Assembly: GCA_030715195.1 (NCBI GenBank)
Contig: JAUYVI010000001.1
Coordinates: 62,001-126,000, forward strand
Length of the DNA: 64,000 nucleotides
Source: Dongia sedimenti
GTDB taxonomy: Bacteria > Pseudomonadota > Alphaproteobacteria > Dongiales > Dongiaceae
Direction: 5' to 3'
This document shows positions 24,308-33,416 of this stretch, piece by piece (position 1 is the first letter of the stretch; each line of letters starts with the position of its first letter). The position numbers and the translations under genes are program-made. The notes under the pieces are model-generated. The model saw nothing but the letters and a program-made list of their open reading frames with translations. It was not told where the DNA came from and did not search any database.

Positions 24308-24336
24308 TTGTGTAGGCATAACAGCTGAGCTATACT
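24308..24336 (+). promoter_or_regulatory. predicted sigma70-type promoter of the DUF2280 gene
   Basis: TTGTGT (24308-24313) and TATACT (24331-24336) with a 17-base spacer that contains CAGCTG. The start would be near 24343, about 133 bases before the ATG at 24476. Confidence 0.6.
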
Positions 24337-24475
24337 GCCTCCTGCAGTGGCCCTCATGCGTCCGCTGCGACCCCGCCCTGCGGGCGCTTCTTGCATTCCG
24401 GCACCCTGTGCCGCATCCCCGTTCACGACCATGAGCGACCGACGCCCCGCGTCTGTCGCCGGCTGGAGAGGAGAC

Positions 24476-25435
24476 ATGACCGCAATGCAGACCGCACACA
24501 GACAGCCCGAAGACACCACCGAGACCCCGAAAGACCGGCTGAAGGCGTTCATCGAGACGCGCCTGGCCCGCCGCGAGACGACCACGGTGATCGCCAACGC
24601 CGCGCGGGCCTATTTCGAGATTGAGATCGAGGACGCGCAGGTCATCCCCTACTGGAAAGGCGAGATCACCCTGCCGACGCAGACCGAACGCAGACAGGAT
24701 AAGGAATCCGCGCAATTTCCCGAGGACGAAGCGAAGGCGCCGCTCTTCACCCGCATGCCCAGCGGCGAAACACCCGGCGAGACGCCCGAAGTCCTGCCGG
24801 CGCCATTCTCCATTACGCCGGATCCGGGTGTGCTCGCCGAAGAGGACGCGCCAACGCAGACGGCACACAGACAGGATGCAGACTCCCTGCAGATCCCGGT
24901 GGACGTGCGGGAAGACCCCGACGCCGCGCGCCACGCCGCCCTCGAAGCGCTGGGCGAGCAGGTGAAGGCGCGGCTCGGCATCGCGCCGGACCCGAAGCCG
25001 ACAACGCAGACCGGACGCAGACAGAATCAGAAACGGTCGGTTCTGACCGACGAGGTTAAGGTGTTCATCGTCAAGGGCTTGGCGCGCTACGAGACGCCCA
25101 GCCGCGTGGCGGCGTCTGTGTTGGCCGAGTTCGGCATCGCGATCGACCGGCGGCAGGTCTTCGCCTATGACCCCGCCGGCTCGCGGCCCCCGGCGCAGCG
25201 CTGGATCGATCTCCACGCCGCGGCGCGGGCGAAGTTCCTGCGCGCCGTCTCGGAGATCGGTGTCGCGCAGAAAGTGGTGCGGCTGCGCATGCTGGATCGC
25301 CTGGCCAACCGCGCCGACGAATCCAACCAGACCGAGCGGGTCGCCAAGCTCCTGGAGCAGGCGGCGAAGGAATGCGGCGGCTTCTACGAGCGCTACGCGC
25401 GCCCGAAGGGTGTTCAGGCGCCGGCCTCTGCCTGA
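24476..25435 (+). CDS. DUF2280 (phage-type) protein with internal repeats
   Basis: A 319-residue protein whose C-terminal half (about residues 190-315) matches DUF2280, a family found mainly in prophages and thought to resemble terminase small subunits: TDEVKVFIVKGLARYETPSRVA, FGIAIDRRQVFAYDP, then KFLRAVSEIGVAQKVVRLRMLDRLA and LLEQAAKECGGFY. The first 41 residues of that domain are duplicated near the N-terminus (residues 20-60; 17 of 41 identical by eye). Four copies of a QT-x-x-RQ motif with about 14 related following residues begin at residues 5, 69, 128 and 178. The ATG at 24476 follows GGAGAGGAGAC; ATG 24485 is an alternative. No other phage gene adjoins it; it ends 6 bases from the convergent RHH gene. 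Whether it acts in DNA packaging, regulation or something else is unknown. Confidence 0.8.
   Translation: MTAMQTAHRQPEDTTETPKDRLKAFIETRLARRETTTVIANAARAYFEIEIEDAQVIPYWKGEITLPTQTERRQDKESAQFPEDEAKAPLFTRMPSGETPGETPEVLPAPFSITPDPGVLAEEDAPTQTAHRQDADSLQIPVDVREDPDAARHAALEALGEQVKARLGIAPDPKPTTQTGRRQNQKRSVLTDEVKVFIVKGLARYETPSRVAASVLAEFGIAIDRRQVFAYDPAGSRPPAQRWIDLHAAARAKFLRAVSEIGVAQKVVRLRMLDRLANRADESNQTERVAKLLEQAAKECGGFYERYARPKGVQAPASA
24487..25024 (+). repeat. four dispersed 19-bp in-gene repeats
   Basis: Copies of GCAGACCGRACRCAGACAG occur at 24487-24505, 24679-24697, 24856-24874 and 25006-25024, offset by 192, 177 and 150 bases, all multiples of three. Copies 1 and 3 (ending CACACAGACAG) and copies 2 and 4 (ending ACGCAGACAG) form two alternating subtypes. 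They encode the QT-x-x-RQ motif of the DUF2280 protein. Confidence 0.85.
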
Positions 25436-25441
25436 GTGGTC

Positions 25442-25678
25442 TCAGCGCGCGTCGCGCTGGCGCAACACGAAGACGCGGATCGCGCTGGAGAGGTTCGGCG
25501 CGGCGGGATCAGCGGCACGCGCGTCGTCGATCTCGGCGATGAGTCCGGCGACCGTGGCGTTGCGCCGCTGCGCGATCACGGTCAGCGCTTCCCAGAACGC
25601 GGCCTCCAGGGTCACGCTGGTGCGATGCCCGGCGATGCTGACCGAATGCTTCTGCAGGCGTGTCGGCGAAGCCGCCAT
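25442..25678 (-). CDS. ribbon-helix-helix (RHH_4) protein
   Basis: A 78-residue protein with the core KHSVSIAGHRTSVTLEAAFWEALTVIAQRRNATVAGLIAEIDDAR and NLSSAIRVFVLRQ, which is the RHH_4 family common in alphaproteobacteria. Such proteins are probably small DNA-binding dimers. I start it at ATG 25678, 32 bases after the fumC stop, because the conserved domain begins shortly after; the frame extends upstream over the fumC end. It is probably co-transcribed with fumC. Its own target is unknown. Confidence 0.85.
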   Translation of the reverse strand: MAASPTRLQKHSVSIAGHRTSVTLEAAFWEALTVIAQRRNATVAGLIAEIDDARAADPAAPNLSSAIRVFVLRQRDAR

Positions 25679-25710
25679 CAGCGGAAGCCCAAGCGCACGG
25701 ACTTCGGATG

Positions 25711-27135
25711 TTACTTCGGCCCGAGCATGTCTTCCGGCCGCACCCACTGGTCGAACTGCTTCTCGGTCAAGAGGCCGAGCGCCAGCGCCGCTTCCTTGAG
25801 GCTGGTGCCTTCCTTATGGGCCTTCTTCGCCACCTTGGCGGCGTTGTCATAGCCGATATGGGTGTTGAGCGCGGTCACCAGCATCAGCGACTGTTCCAGC
25901 GACTGCTGGATCCGCGGCAGGTTCGGCGTGATGCCGACCACGCAATTGTCGGTGAAGCTCATCGACGCGTCGGCGATCAGCTGGCCGGATTGCAGCACGT
26001 TGTGGATGATCACCGGCTTGAAGACATTGAGCTCCAGGTGGCCGTTCGAGCAGGCGACTGTGACGGCGACGTTGTTGCCCATGATCTGCGCCGCCACCAT
26101 GGTCATCGCCTCGGCCTGGGTCGGGTTGACCTTGCCCGGCATGATCGAGGAGCCGGGCTCGTTCTCCGGCAGGTTGATCTCGGCGAGACCCGAGCGCGGG
26201 CCCGAGCCCAGCAGGCGGATGTCATTGGCGATCTTCATCAGCGAGCAGGCGATGGTGTTGTAGGCGCCGGAAATCTCGGCGAAAGCGTCATGCGCCGCCA
26301 TGCCCTCGAACTTGTTCTCCGCCGCAACGAACTTGAAGCCGGTCAGCGCCGACAGCTCGGACGCGAAGGCCTTGTCGAAGCCCTTCGCCGCGTTGAGCCC
26401 GGTGCCGACCGCCGTGCCGCCCTGGGGAATGGCGAGCAGATGCGGCAGGCAGGACTTCACCCGGGCGATGCCGTTCTTCACCTGCGCCGCATAGCCGGAG
26501 AACTCCTGGCCGAGCGTCACCGGGGTCGCATCCTGCAGATGGGTGCGGCCGATCTTGATGATCTTGCCGAACTCTTTCGCCTTCTGGTCCAGCGCCTTTT
26601 GCAGATGCGCGAGCGCCGGGATCACCTCGTCCTGGATCTGCCGCACGGCGGCGATGTGCATCGCGGTCGGGAACGAGTCGTTGGACGACTGGCCGTAATT
26701 CACCTGGTCGTTGGGATGGATCGGCTTCTTGTCGCCGCGCTTGCCGCCCAGCATCTCGTTGGCGCGGTTGGCCAACACTTCGTTCACGTTCATGTTGGTC
26801 TGGGTGCCGGAGCCGGTCTGCCAGACCACCAGCGGAAAGTGCTCGTCCAGCGCGCCGGAGGCGACTTCCGCAGAGGCGGCATCGATCGCCTTGCCGAGCT
26901 TCGGGTCGAGCTTCTTCAGCTTCATGTTCGCCCGGGCCGCCGCCTGCTTCAGCAGGCCGAAAGCGCGAATGAGCCCGACCGGCATCCGCTGCCCGCCGAT
27001 CTTGAAGTTCTGCAGGCTCCGCTGGGTCTGCGCGCCCCAGAGCTTGTCGGCCGGCACGTCGATCGGGCCGAAGGAATCGGTTTCGCTGCGGGTGGCGGTC
27101 TTCGAGGCGGCGGATTTCAGGGCGGCTTTCGCCAT
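25711..27135 (-). CDS. fumC: class II fumarate hydratase FumC
   Basis: Iron-independent fumarase of the TCA cycle (fumarate to L-malate), a cytoplasmic homotetramer. The 474 residues include [71 protein letters not shown], and the superfamily signature [13 protein letters not shown]. The N-terminal ten residues ([11 protein letters not shown]) are a short extension. The length is close to E. coli FumC. It heads an operon with the RHH_4 gene on the minus strand. Confidence 0.97.
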   Translation of the reverse strand: MAKAALKSAASKTATRSETDSFGPIDVPADKLWGAQTQRSLQNFKIGGQRMPVGLIRAFGLLKQAAARANMKLKKLDPKLGKAIDAASAEVASGALDEHFPLVVWQTGSGTQTNMNVNEVLANRANEMLGGKRGDKKPIHPNDQVNYGQSSNDSFPTAMHIAAVRQIQDEVIPALAHLQKALDQKAKEFGKIIKIGRTHLQDATPVTLGQEFSGYAAQVKNGIARVKSCLPHLLAIPQGGTAVGTGLNAAKGFDKAFASELSALTGFKFVAAENKFEGMAAHDAFAEISGAYNTIACSLMKIANDIRLLGSGPRSGLAEINLPENEPGSSIMPGKVNPTQAEAMTMVAAQIMGNNVAVTVACSNGHLELNVFKPVIIHNVLQSGQLIADASMSFTDNCVVGITPNLPRIQQSLEQSLMLVTALNTHIGYDNAAKVAKKAHKEGTSLKEAALALGLLTEKQFDQWVRPEDMLGPK

Positions 27136-27509
27136 GGGGAGGGCTCCGGGACTGGCTGTGTCCTGCGGCTTTTACCGGGAAAACCCACGGCCGGAAAGTC
27201 CCGTCAGGCCGCCGCGCGCTTCGCGTCGGACAAGCTCGCCGGAGCGACTAAAAATAGCGGAAGCGGCATGGCGGCGCTGTCGTCTATCGGCACTCTGGTA
27301 GGAAGCCGGTCCATGAGAAACCGGCATGCGAGCCGGCACGAGAACCACCCATGCGGAGGCGCGTTTGAAGATAATCCGTTAATTTCAATGGCTAGGAGCA
27401 TTCATTCTTCTCCCAAGCGGTCAACAGGCTTAACGTCCGGTAAATCTTCGCACTCTAAAATCCTGTGGAATCCCCTCGAGGGAAGCGACCTTCAGGGAGC
27501 GGTCACCGG
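27136..27509. other. 374-base divergent intergenic region fumC / sensor kinase
   Basis: No supported gene. The part near fumC is GC-rich; the part near the kinase (27360-27475) is distinctly AT-richer and contains the predicted kinase promoter. No clear fumC promoter could be picked on the minus strand. Confidence 0.5.
27430..27459 (+). promoter_or_regulatory. possible promoter of the sensor kinase / HD-GYP pair
   Basis: TTAACG (27430-27435) and TCTAAA (27454-27459) with an 18-base spacer in the AT-rich patch, about 50 bases before the kinase ATG. Match to consensus is moderate. Confidence 0.35.
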
Positions 27510-30500
27510 ATGACTGTGGCGAGCAACCGGCGCCGAGCAAGCGAATACGCAACCGCAGGGGTCGTCCGCCTGTTGCGGACCTTCGCCTTTGTCGTCTGCG
27601 CGCTGCTGGCGACGACGCCCGCGGCCTTCGCGCAGGAGCGCGAGGATTCGGTCTGGGTGCCGCTGAGCTCGGACGAGCGCTCGTGGCTCGCCAATCATCA
27701 CCCCATCCGGCTCGGCCTCTACAAAGGCGGCTGGGCGCCGTTCGATCTGTTGGACCGCACCGGCCGGCACCAGGGCATCAGCGCCGACTATCTCGCGCTC
27801 GTGACGCAGCGCCTCGGCATTCAAGTCGAGCCGGTCGTCTATCCCGATTGGCATTCGGTGCTGGAGGCGGCGAAATCGCATCAGGTCGATCTGTTGCTCT
27901 CGGTTGCACAGACGCCGGATCGCGAGGATTCCCTCGCCTTCTCCAAGGCCTACATCACCAGCAGCAACATCGTGGTCGCGCGACGCAGCAACAGCGCGAT
28001 CCGCTCGCTCGAGGACCTTGCCGGCACGACCGTGGCGCTGGAGAAGGGCTACGCCATCAACGACGTGCTGCCGGCCGAGGTGCCGGGCGTGAATATCGTC
28101 AACGTCGACGATACCGAGGCGGCATTGCGTGCGGTTGCCTCCGGTCGCGCCGATGCCTATGTCGGCGATCTCATCGTCTCGACCTTTCTGATCAATCGGC
28201 TGAACCTGGCGAACCTCGAGCTCCGCGGCGAGGCGGGATTCTCGACCAGCCAGCTGCACTTCGCCGTGCGCAAGGACTGGCCGGAGCTCGCCGCGCTGTT
28301 CGATCGCGCGATCGAGACCATCAGCGACGCCGATCGGCAGGCGATCCGCGACCGTTGGCTACCGCGCGTCTCCAGCATCGACTGGGGCGAACTCGCCGGC
28401 AAGTACTGGCCGATCCCGGCGGCGGCGGCGCTGCTGCTCGCCTGGGCGGTGATCTCCAACCGGCGTCTCCGGCACGAGGTGGCGGAGCGGCTGAAAGCCG
28501 AGCACGAGGCCGATCGCCATCGCGCCGAGCTCCAGGCGATCATGGATAACGCGCCGGCCTTGATCTATCAGAAGGATCTCGACGGCCGCTACCTCTTCGT
28601 CAACCGGCACTGGAGCGCCGCTTTCGGATTCAAGGACGGCGCTGCCGTCGGCAAGACCGATTATGAGCTCTTTCCCGCGTCCTCGGCCGAGGAGATCGCC
28701 GCCAGCGACAAATACGTGATCGAAAGCGGGCAGGTCCGGATCGCCGAGGAGCAGTTGCCGCAGGTGGATGGCATGCACACCGCCATCAACACCATGTTCC
28801 CGCTGATGGACGCGCTCGGCAGAGCCTATGCCGTCTGCGGCTTTTGCACCGACATCACCGAGCGCAAGCGTGCGGAAGAGAAGTTCCGCATGATATTCGA
28901 CAACACGCTCGATGCCTTCTTCCTCTTCAATGCCGCGGGCTTCATCGACTGCAACGCGGCGGCCCTGCGCCTGTTCGGCGTTCCGAGCCGCGAGCTGTTG
29001 ATCGGTGTCGACCTTCTCGATCCGCGCCTGACGCCGGTGATCCAGCCCAACGGCGACGCTTCGGCCGAGCGCGTCAAGGCGATGCTCGACGAGGTCGTGC
29101 GGACCGGCAAGGCCGTCACCTTCGACTGGTGCAATCGCAAGTGGGACACCGGAGAGGTGTTCTACAGCGAGGTCGTGCTGATGATGCTGGAGATCGAGGG
29201 CGAGCACGTCGCCTTTGCCAATGTGCGCGACATCACGCCCCGCAAGCTCGCCCAGGAAGCCATCCTGCACGCCAAGCAGGCTGCGGAAGCCGCAACCCGG
29301 GCAAAGAGCGACTTCCTGGCCAATATGAGCCACGAGATCCGCACGCCGATGAACGCCATCATCGGCATGTCGCACCTGGCGCTGAAGACCGGGCTCGATC
29401 CCAGGCAGCGCGACTACGTCAAGAAGATCCAGCAGGCCGGCCAGCACCTGATGGGGATCATCAACGATATTCTCGACTTCTCGAAGATCGAGGCCGGCAA
29501 GCTGTCGACCGAGGAGATCGATTTCGATCTCGAGAAGGTCATGGAGAACGTCTCGACCCTGGTTGCCGAGAAGGCAGGGGCCAAGGGGCTGGAGCTGATC
29601 ATCGAGGTCGATCGCGCGGTTCCGGGCGCATTGCGCGGCGATCCGCTGCGGCTCGGCCAGATCCTGATCAACTACGCCAACAACGCCGTCAAGTTCACCG
29701 AGACCGGCGAGATCCACATCGCGGTGAAGCCCGAGCAGGAGACCGATGAGCACATCCTGTTGCGCTTCTCGGTCCGCGACACGGGCATCGGCATGACTCC
29801 CGAACAACGGGCACGCATGTTCCAGTCGTTCCAGCAGGCCGACAGCTCGACCACGCGCAAGTATGGCGGCACCGGGCTCGGGCTCGCCATCTCGAAGCGG
29901 CTGGCCGAGCTGATGGGCGGCACGGTGGGGGTGGAAAGCGAGGCCGGCAAGGGCAGCACCTTCTGGTTCACCGCACGGCTCGGCAAGAGCGCGGTGAAGC
30001 GGAAGGCGCTGATCCCCAATCCAGACCTGCGCGGGCTGAAAGTGCTGGTGGTCGACGACAATCCGCATGCCCGCATGGTTCTTGCCGAGATGCTGACGGA
30101 GATGACCTTCGAGGCGATCCAGGCGGGCTCCGGCACGGAGGCGGTCGAGACATTGAAGGCGGAGGCCGCGGCCGGAAAGCCTGTCCGGACCGTGTATCTC
30201 GATTGGCAGATGCCGGTGCTCGACGGATTGGAGACCGCGCTGGCGATCCGGGCGCTGGACCTGCCGGTCATGCCGCATCTCGTCATGGTGACGGCGCATG
30301 GCCGGGAGGACGTGCTGAAGCGGGCACCCGCCGCCGGAATAGAAGCCGTGCTGATCAAGCCGGTGGCGCCGTCGCTGTTGTTCGATACGACGATCCGGGT
30401 CTTCGGCACCGAGCCGAACGAGGGCGTCGCGCAATTGCCCGCCCCACCGGAGGAGGCGATCGTTCTGCCCGAGAACCTGCAGGGCGCCCGCGTGCTGCTG

Positions 30501-31532
30501 GTCGAGGACAACGACTTCAACCAGGAGGTCGCGACCGAGCTGCTGCGGGAGGTCGGCCTCAAGGTCGAGGTGGCGGAGAACGGGCAGATCGCCCTGGAGA
30601 AGCTGCGCGGGGCGCCGGACGGCACGTTCGATCTCGTCCTGATGGACATGCAGATGCCGGTGATGGATGGCGTCGCGGCCACGATCGAGATCCGCAAGCA
30701 GGCGCGCTTCGACAGCCTGCCGATCGTGGCGATGACCGCGAATGTGATGGCGGCGGAGCGGCAGAAATGCCTGGAAGCCGGGATGAACGACCATGTCGCA
30801 AAGCCCATCGATCCGGCCGTGCTGTTCGATGCGCTGGCGCGCTGGCTGACGCCGCGTGCCGAAGCCGGGACCGAGCCGCGCCGCCGGCCGGCGACGGCGG
30901 CCGATCTCACCGACGATTTCGACCCTTCGAGCCTTACGGTCGATGGTCTGGATGTGAAGCTCGGACTCTCGCGCGTGCTCGGCAAGAAGCGACTCTATTC
31001 CGATCTTCTGCTCAAGTTCGCGCGTGACCAGACCAAGGCACCCGACCTGCTGCAGGAGGCGCTGGATGGCGGCGACCTGACAACGGCACAGCGTCTGGCG
31101 CATACCGCGAAAGCGCTCGCCGGCAATATCGGCGCCACGCGGCTGCAGGAGCAGGCGGGCCTGCTGGAAACGGCGATCCGCGACCATGCGCCACGCAGCA
31201 AGATCGATCCGCTGCTCGGCGTCTGGCGTGCCGCCGTGCGGGACCTCATCTCGGAGCTTTGGGCATCGCTGCCGTCGCCGCAGGCGCGGCGTCATAACGG
31301 TGCGGCGAAAGACACCGAGCGGCAGCGCGAGGTCGTGCGCCGTCTGATCGCTCTGCTGAAGAACGACGACAGCGATGCCGTCGATCTGGTGGATGCCGAG
31401 GCCGAGACGTTGCGCGCGGCATTGGGCGAATCCGGCTTCGACGCACTGGCCGAGGCCTCGCACGCCTTCGATTTCGATGCCGCACTCCAGGAACTGAGCC
31501 GCGGCGCGCGTACCGCCGATCTCGCGATCTGA
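27510..31532 (+). CDS. hybrid sensor histidine kinase (SBP_bac_3-PAS-PAS-HisKA-HATPase-REC-REC-HPt)
   Basis: BvgS-like phosphorelay kinase of 1340 residues. Signal peptide or first membrane segment at about 20-42; periplasmic SBP_bac_3 amino-acid-type binding domain about 60-287 ([19 protein letters not shown]...); membrane segment about 300-318; two PAS domains about 338-455 and 456-580; HisKA with [15 protein letters not shown] (phosphorylated His608); HATPase with [17 protein letters not shown] and [15 protein letters not shown]1 (phospho-acceptor Asp898 in [11 protein letters not shown]); REC2 (Asp1046 in [11 protein letters not shown]); HPt with [13 protein letters not shown] (His1198). 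The ATG at 27510 follows AGGGAG. The HD-GYP regulator 14 bases downstream is the likely output. The ligand is probably a small polar solute but cannot be named. Confidence 0.93.
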   Translation: MTVASNRRRASEYATAGVVRLLRTFAFVVCALLATTPAAFAQEREDSVWVPLSSDERSWLANHHPIRLGLYKGGWAPFDLLDRTGRHQGISADYLALVTQRLGIQVEPVVYPDWHSVLEAAKSHQVDLLLSVAQTPDREDSLAFSKAYITSSNIVVARRSNSAIRSLEDLAGTTVALEKGYAINDVLPAEVPGVNIVNVDDTEAALRAVASGRADAYVGDLIVSTFLINRLNLANLELRGEAGFSTSQLHFAVRKDWPELAALFDRAIETISDADRQAIRDRWLPRVSSIDWGELAGKYWPIPAAAALLLAWAVISNRRLRHEVAERLKAEHEADRHRAELQAIMDNAPALIYQKDLDGRYLFVNRHWSAAFGFKDGAAVGKTDYELFPASSAEEIAASDKYVIESGQVRIAEEQLPQVDGMHTAINTMFPLMDALGRAYAVCGFCTDITERKRAEEKFRMIFDNTLDAFFLFNAAGFIDCNAAALRLFGVPSRELLIGVDLLDPRLTPVIQPNGDASAERVKAMLDEVVRTGKAVTFDWCNRKWDTGEVFYSEVVLMMLEIEGEHVAFANVRDITPRKLAQEAILHAKQAAEAATRAKSDFLANMSHEIRTPMNAIIGMSHLALKTGLDPRQRDYVKKIQQAGQHLMGIINDILDFSKIEAGKLSTEEIDFDLEKVMENVSTLVAEKAGAKGLELIIEVDRAVPGALRGDPLRLGQILINYANNAVKFTETGEIHIAVKPEQETDEHILLRFSVRDTGIGMTPEQRARMFQSFQQADSSTTRKYGGTGLGLAISKRLAELMGGTVGVESEAGKGSTFWFTARLGKSAVKRKALIPNPDLRGLKVLVVDDNPHARMVLAEMLTEMTFEAIQAGSGTEAVETLKAEAAAGKPVRTVYLDWQMPVLDGLETALAIRALDLPVMPHLVMVTAHGREDVLKRAPAAGIEAVLIKPVAPSLLFDTTIRVFGTEPNEGVAQLPAPPEEAIVLPENLQGARVLLVEDNDFNQEVATELLREVGLKVEVAENGQIALEKLRGAPDGTFDLVLMDMQMPVMDGVAATIEIRKQARFDSLPIVAMTANVMAAERQKCLEAGMNDHVAKPIDPAVLFDALARWLTPRAEAGTEPRRRPATAADLTDDFDPSSLTVDGLDVKLGLSRVLGKKRLYSDLLLKFARDQTKAPDLLQEALDGGDLTTAQRLAHTAKALAGNIGATRLQEQAGLLETAIRDHAPRSKIDPLLGVWRAAVRDLISELWASLPSPQARRHNGAAKDTERQREVVRRLIALLKNDDSDAVDLVDAEAETLRAALGESGFDALAEASHAFDFDAALQELSRGARTADLAI

Positions 31533-31546
31533 AAGGAAGGGACCCT

Positions 31547-32692
31547 ATGGAAACCGCGATCGAGCACGACGATGTCCCGACCATCCTTGCCGTCGATGAT
31601 ACACCGGTCAATCTCTCGCTGATCACCGGGCTCTTGAAGAGCCACTACCGCGTCAAGGTGGCCAATTCCGGCGAGAAGGCGCTCAGGATCGTGCATTCGG
31701 ACCTGCCGCCCGATCTGGTGCTGTTGGACGTGATGATGCCGGATCTCGACGGCATCGAGGTCTGCAAGCGGCTGAAGAGCGATCCCCGCACGCGGCACAT
31801 CCCGGTGATCTTCCTGACCGCCATGTCGAAGAGCGAGGACGAGCGCGTCGGCCTCGAAGCGGGTGCGGTCGATTACATCACCAAGCCGATCAGCCCGCCG
31901 ATCCTGCTGGCCCGGGTGAAGACCCATTTGCAGCTGAAGGCCGGCCAGGATTTCCTGAAGGACAAGAACGCCTATCTGGAGAGCGAGGTCTATCGCCGGA
32001 CCCGCGAGGTGCAGGCGATTCAGGACGTGACCATTCTGACCATGGCCTCGCTGGCCGAGACCCGCGACAACGAGACCGGCAATCACATCCGCCGCACCCA
32101 GCACTACGTGAAGGCGCTGGCCGTAAAGCTGCGCGATCATCCGCGCTTCGCCGGCTACTTCACCGATCACGTGATCGATCTCTTGTTCAAGTCGGCGCCG
32201 CTGCATGACATCGGCAAGGTCGGCATCCCGGACAAGATCCTGCTGAAGCCCGGCAAGCTCACGCCGGAAGAGTTCGAGGTCATGAAGACGCACACCACGC
32301 TCGGCCGGGACGCGATCGAGCAGGCCGAGCGGCAGTTGGGCACGCCGGTCGAGTTCCTGAAGGTGGCGAAGGAGATCGCCTATTCGCATCAGGAGAAATG
32401 GGACGGCTCAGGCTATCCCGAGGGCCTTGCCGGCGACGCCATCCCGGTCTCGGCGCGGCTGATGGCGGTGGCGGATGTCTATGACGCGCTGATCAGCCGG
32501 CGCGTGTACAAGCCGGCCTTCACCCACGAACGGGCGGTCGAGCTGATCGGCGAGGGACGCGGCAAGCATTTCGATCCGGACGTCGCCGATGCCTTCATGG
32601 AGATCCGCGAGGAGTTCCGCGCCATCGCCATAAGGTTCGGCGATTCCGACGGCGACATCGCCCGCCAGGCCGAGCGGCTGGTGGAGGCATAA
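31547..32692 (+). CDS. response regulator with HD-GYP c-di-GMP phosphodiesterase domain
   Basis: RpfG-like two-domain protein of 381 residues. The receiver domain (about 12-130) has DDTPVN, phospho-acceptor Asp61 in LLDVMMPDLDG, the T in FLTAMS and the K in YITKPI. A helical linker leads to the HD-GYP domain (about 165-365) with H220-D221 in LHDIGKVGIPD, HQEKWDGSGYPEGLAG (G289-Y290-P291) and ADVYDAL, so it should hydrolyse cyclic di-GMP. Its close spacing to the hybrid kinase suggests one operon in which the kinase's HPt feeds this receiver. A strong hairpin terminator follows. Confidence 0.93.
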   Translation: METAIEHDDVPTILAVDDTPVNLSLITGLLKSHYRVKVANSGEKALRIVHSDLPPDLVLLDVMMPDLDGIEVCKRLKSDPRTRHIPVIFLTAMSKSEDERVGLEAGAVDYITKPISPPILLARVKTHLQLKAGQDFLKDKNAYLESEVYRRTREVQAIQDVTILTMASLAETRDNETGNHIRRTQHYVKALAVKLRDHPRFAGYFTDHVIDLLFKSAPLHDIGKVGIPDKILLKPGKLTPEEFEVMKTHTTLGRDAIEQAERQLGTPVEFLKVAKEIAYSHQEKWDGSGYPEGLAGDAIPVSARLMAVADVYDALISRRVYKPAFTHERAVELIGEGRGKHFDPDVADAFMEIREEFRAIAIRFGDSDGDIARQAERLVEA

Positions 32693-32733
32693 CCGCAAGG
32701 CCCGGCCAGGGCTCCGGCGGGAACGGTCGCATG

Positions 32734-32765
32734 GCCCTCCCCCGAAGCCGGGGGAGGGCTCTTGC
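32734..32765 (+). terminator. hairpin terminator between convergent HD-GYP and DUF1127 genes
   Basis: GCCCTCCCCC (32734-32743) and GGGGGAGGGC (32750-32759) form a perfect 10-bp stem with a 6-base loop, followed by TCTTG. It lies 42 bases after the HD-GYP stop and directly abuts the end of the convergent DUF1127 gene, so it probably separates both transcripts. Confidence 0.75.
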
Positions 32766-32767
32766 GA

Positions 32768-33016
32768 TCAGCTGTCGAGGCCGATGTCGCGCCGCAGGTG
32801 CGGCGAGAGATCGGTCGGGCGGATCGACTGGACCCGATACCGCCACAGCTCGTGCTGGAAGCGCCGACCGAGGGACCGGGGCGGCGCCTGGCCGGACTGC
32901 GACAGCATGATCGGTCGTGGCCGCCGGTGGCGATCGCGTCTCAGCGCGGTCGTCAAGCGGTCGATGAAACCCGGCGTGGCGCCGATCAGATTGAGGAAGC
33001 TCAGGTAGAGAGCCAT
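32768..33016 (-). CDS. DUF1127-like small basic protein
   Basis: An 82-residue arginine-rich protein starting MALYLSFLNLIGATPGFIDRL. The C-terminal portion ELWRYRVQSIRPTDLSPHLRRDIGLDS matches the DUF1127 signature (L-x-x-L-x-x-H-x-L-R-D-I-G-L). DUF1127 proteins in alphaproteobacteria are small, often stress-induced, and linked to RNA metabolism or phosphate/arginine-related phenotypes. I choose ATG 33016, with GGAG six bases before it, over the upstream ATG at 33028, which lacks a ribosome site. The nearest convincing promoter is 400 bases upstream. Confidence 0.7.
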   Translation of the reverse strand: MALYLSFLNLIGATPGFIDRLTTALRRDRHRRPRPIMLSQSGQAPPRSLGRRFQHELWRYRVQSIRPTDLSPHLRRDIGLDS

Positions 33017-33028
33017 CTTCTTCTCCAT

Positions 33029-33351
33029 AAGGTTGTGCCGATCGGTCGCGCGCGGTGGCACGAGGGCAAGAGCTCCCGTTCGTCGAACGACCCTATCGGG
33101 GGCGCGCGGCGTCTCGGCGGTTCGGTGTTTGGAGATTCGATGCAGACGCGCGGCGCGGCTGGCTTCGCGGACCGCGAGACCTTGAACCGACGGAAAATCA
33201 GTGACTCCGGGAGTCTCTCGGGCGTGTACAGCCGCGAAAAAACCAAGAGTCCAACAGAGGAATCCCGAGAGAGGGATGCGCTGTCTTCAGATGTTCTGGC
33301 TTAATTCAAGGAGTCGCAGAGCGAAGACATGGCGCCTTCGCCGGCATCGAA
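33029..33351 (-). other. long untranslated leader upstream of the DUF1127 gene
   Basis: No supported long ORF. If transcription starts at the promoter at 33421-33449, this stretch is the 5' leader. On the minus strand it contains a 6-bp hairpin GCGAAG/CTTCGC just after the mini-ORF, an ATCCC/GGGAT hairpin, a T6 run near 33238-33243 and the 13-base palindrome GACTCCGGGAGTC (33203-33215). No classical terminator is formed by these. Confidence 0.4.
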
Positions 33352-33387
33352 TCAGGCGTGCGAAACGCCATCCATGTTGCAAGTCAT
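33352..33387 (-). CDS. putative 11-codon leader peptide (MTCNMDGVSHA)
   Basis: An 11-codon ORF preceded by an exceptionally strong ribosome site, AAGGAGGAGG at 33395-33404, seven bases before the ATG. A near-consensus promoter lies just upstream, so the ORF would begin about 25 bases into the transcript. Peptide length and position ahead of DUF1127 suggest a leader or regulatory peptide, but nothing in the peptide identifies a family. Confidence 0.4.
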   Translation of the reverse strand: MTCNMDGVSHA

Positions 33388-33416
33388 TCGACGACCTCCT
33401 CCTTGATTTGAGGCAC

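Larger units (their letters stand above)
24105..24475. other. 371-base intergenic region between divergent genes
   Basis: No further gene seen. The region holds the upstream sequence of the small lipoprotein on the minus strand, two 15-base direct repeats, an AT-richer patch around 24283-24336 unlike the surrounding GC-rich DNA, a good sigma70-like promoter for the DUF2280 gene, and a transcribed leader of roughly 130 bases. Short open frames in the leader have no start-site support. Confidence 0.5.

Noticed and set aside
24487-25024. CRISPR array
   Set aside because: Only four repeats, unequal intervals of 150-192 bases, in frame inside a coding gene, and no cas genes.
28359-31463. 1034-codon open frame on the minus strand opposite the sensor kinase
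   Set aside because: Low-complexity Arg/His/Leu-rich translation without domains, exactly antisense to a gene with nine recognisable domains; a product of high GC.
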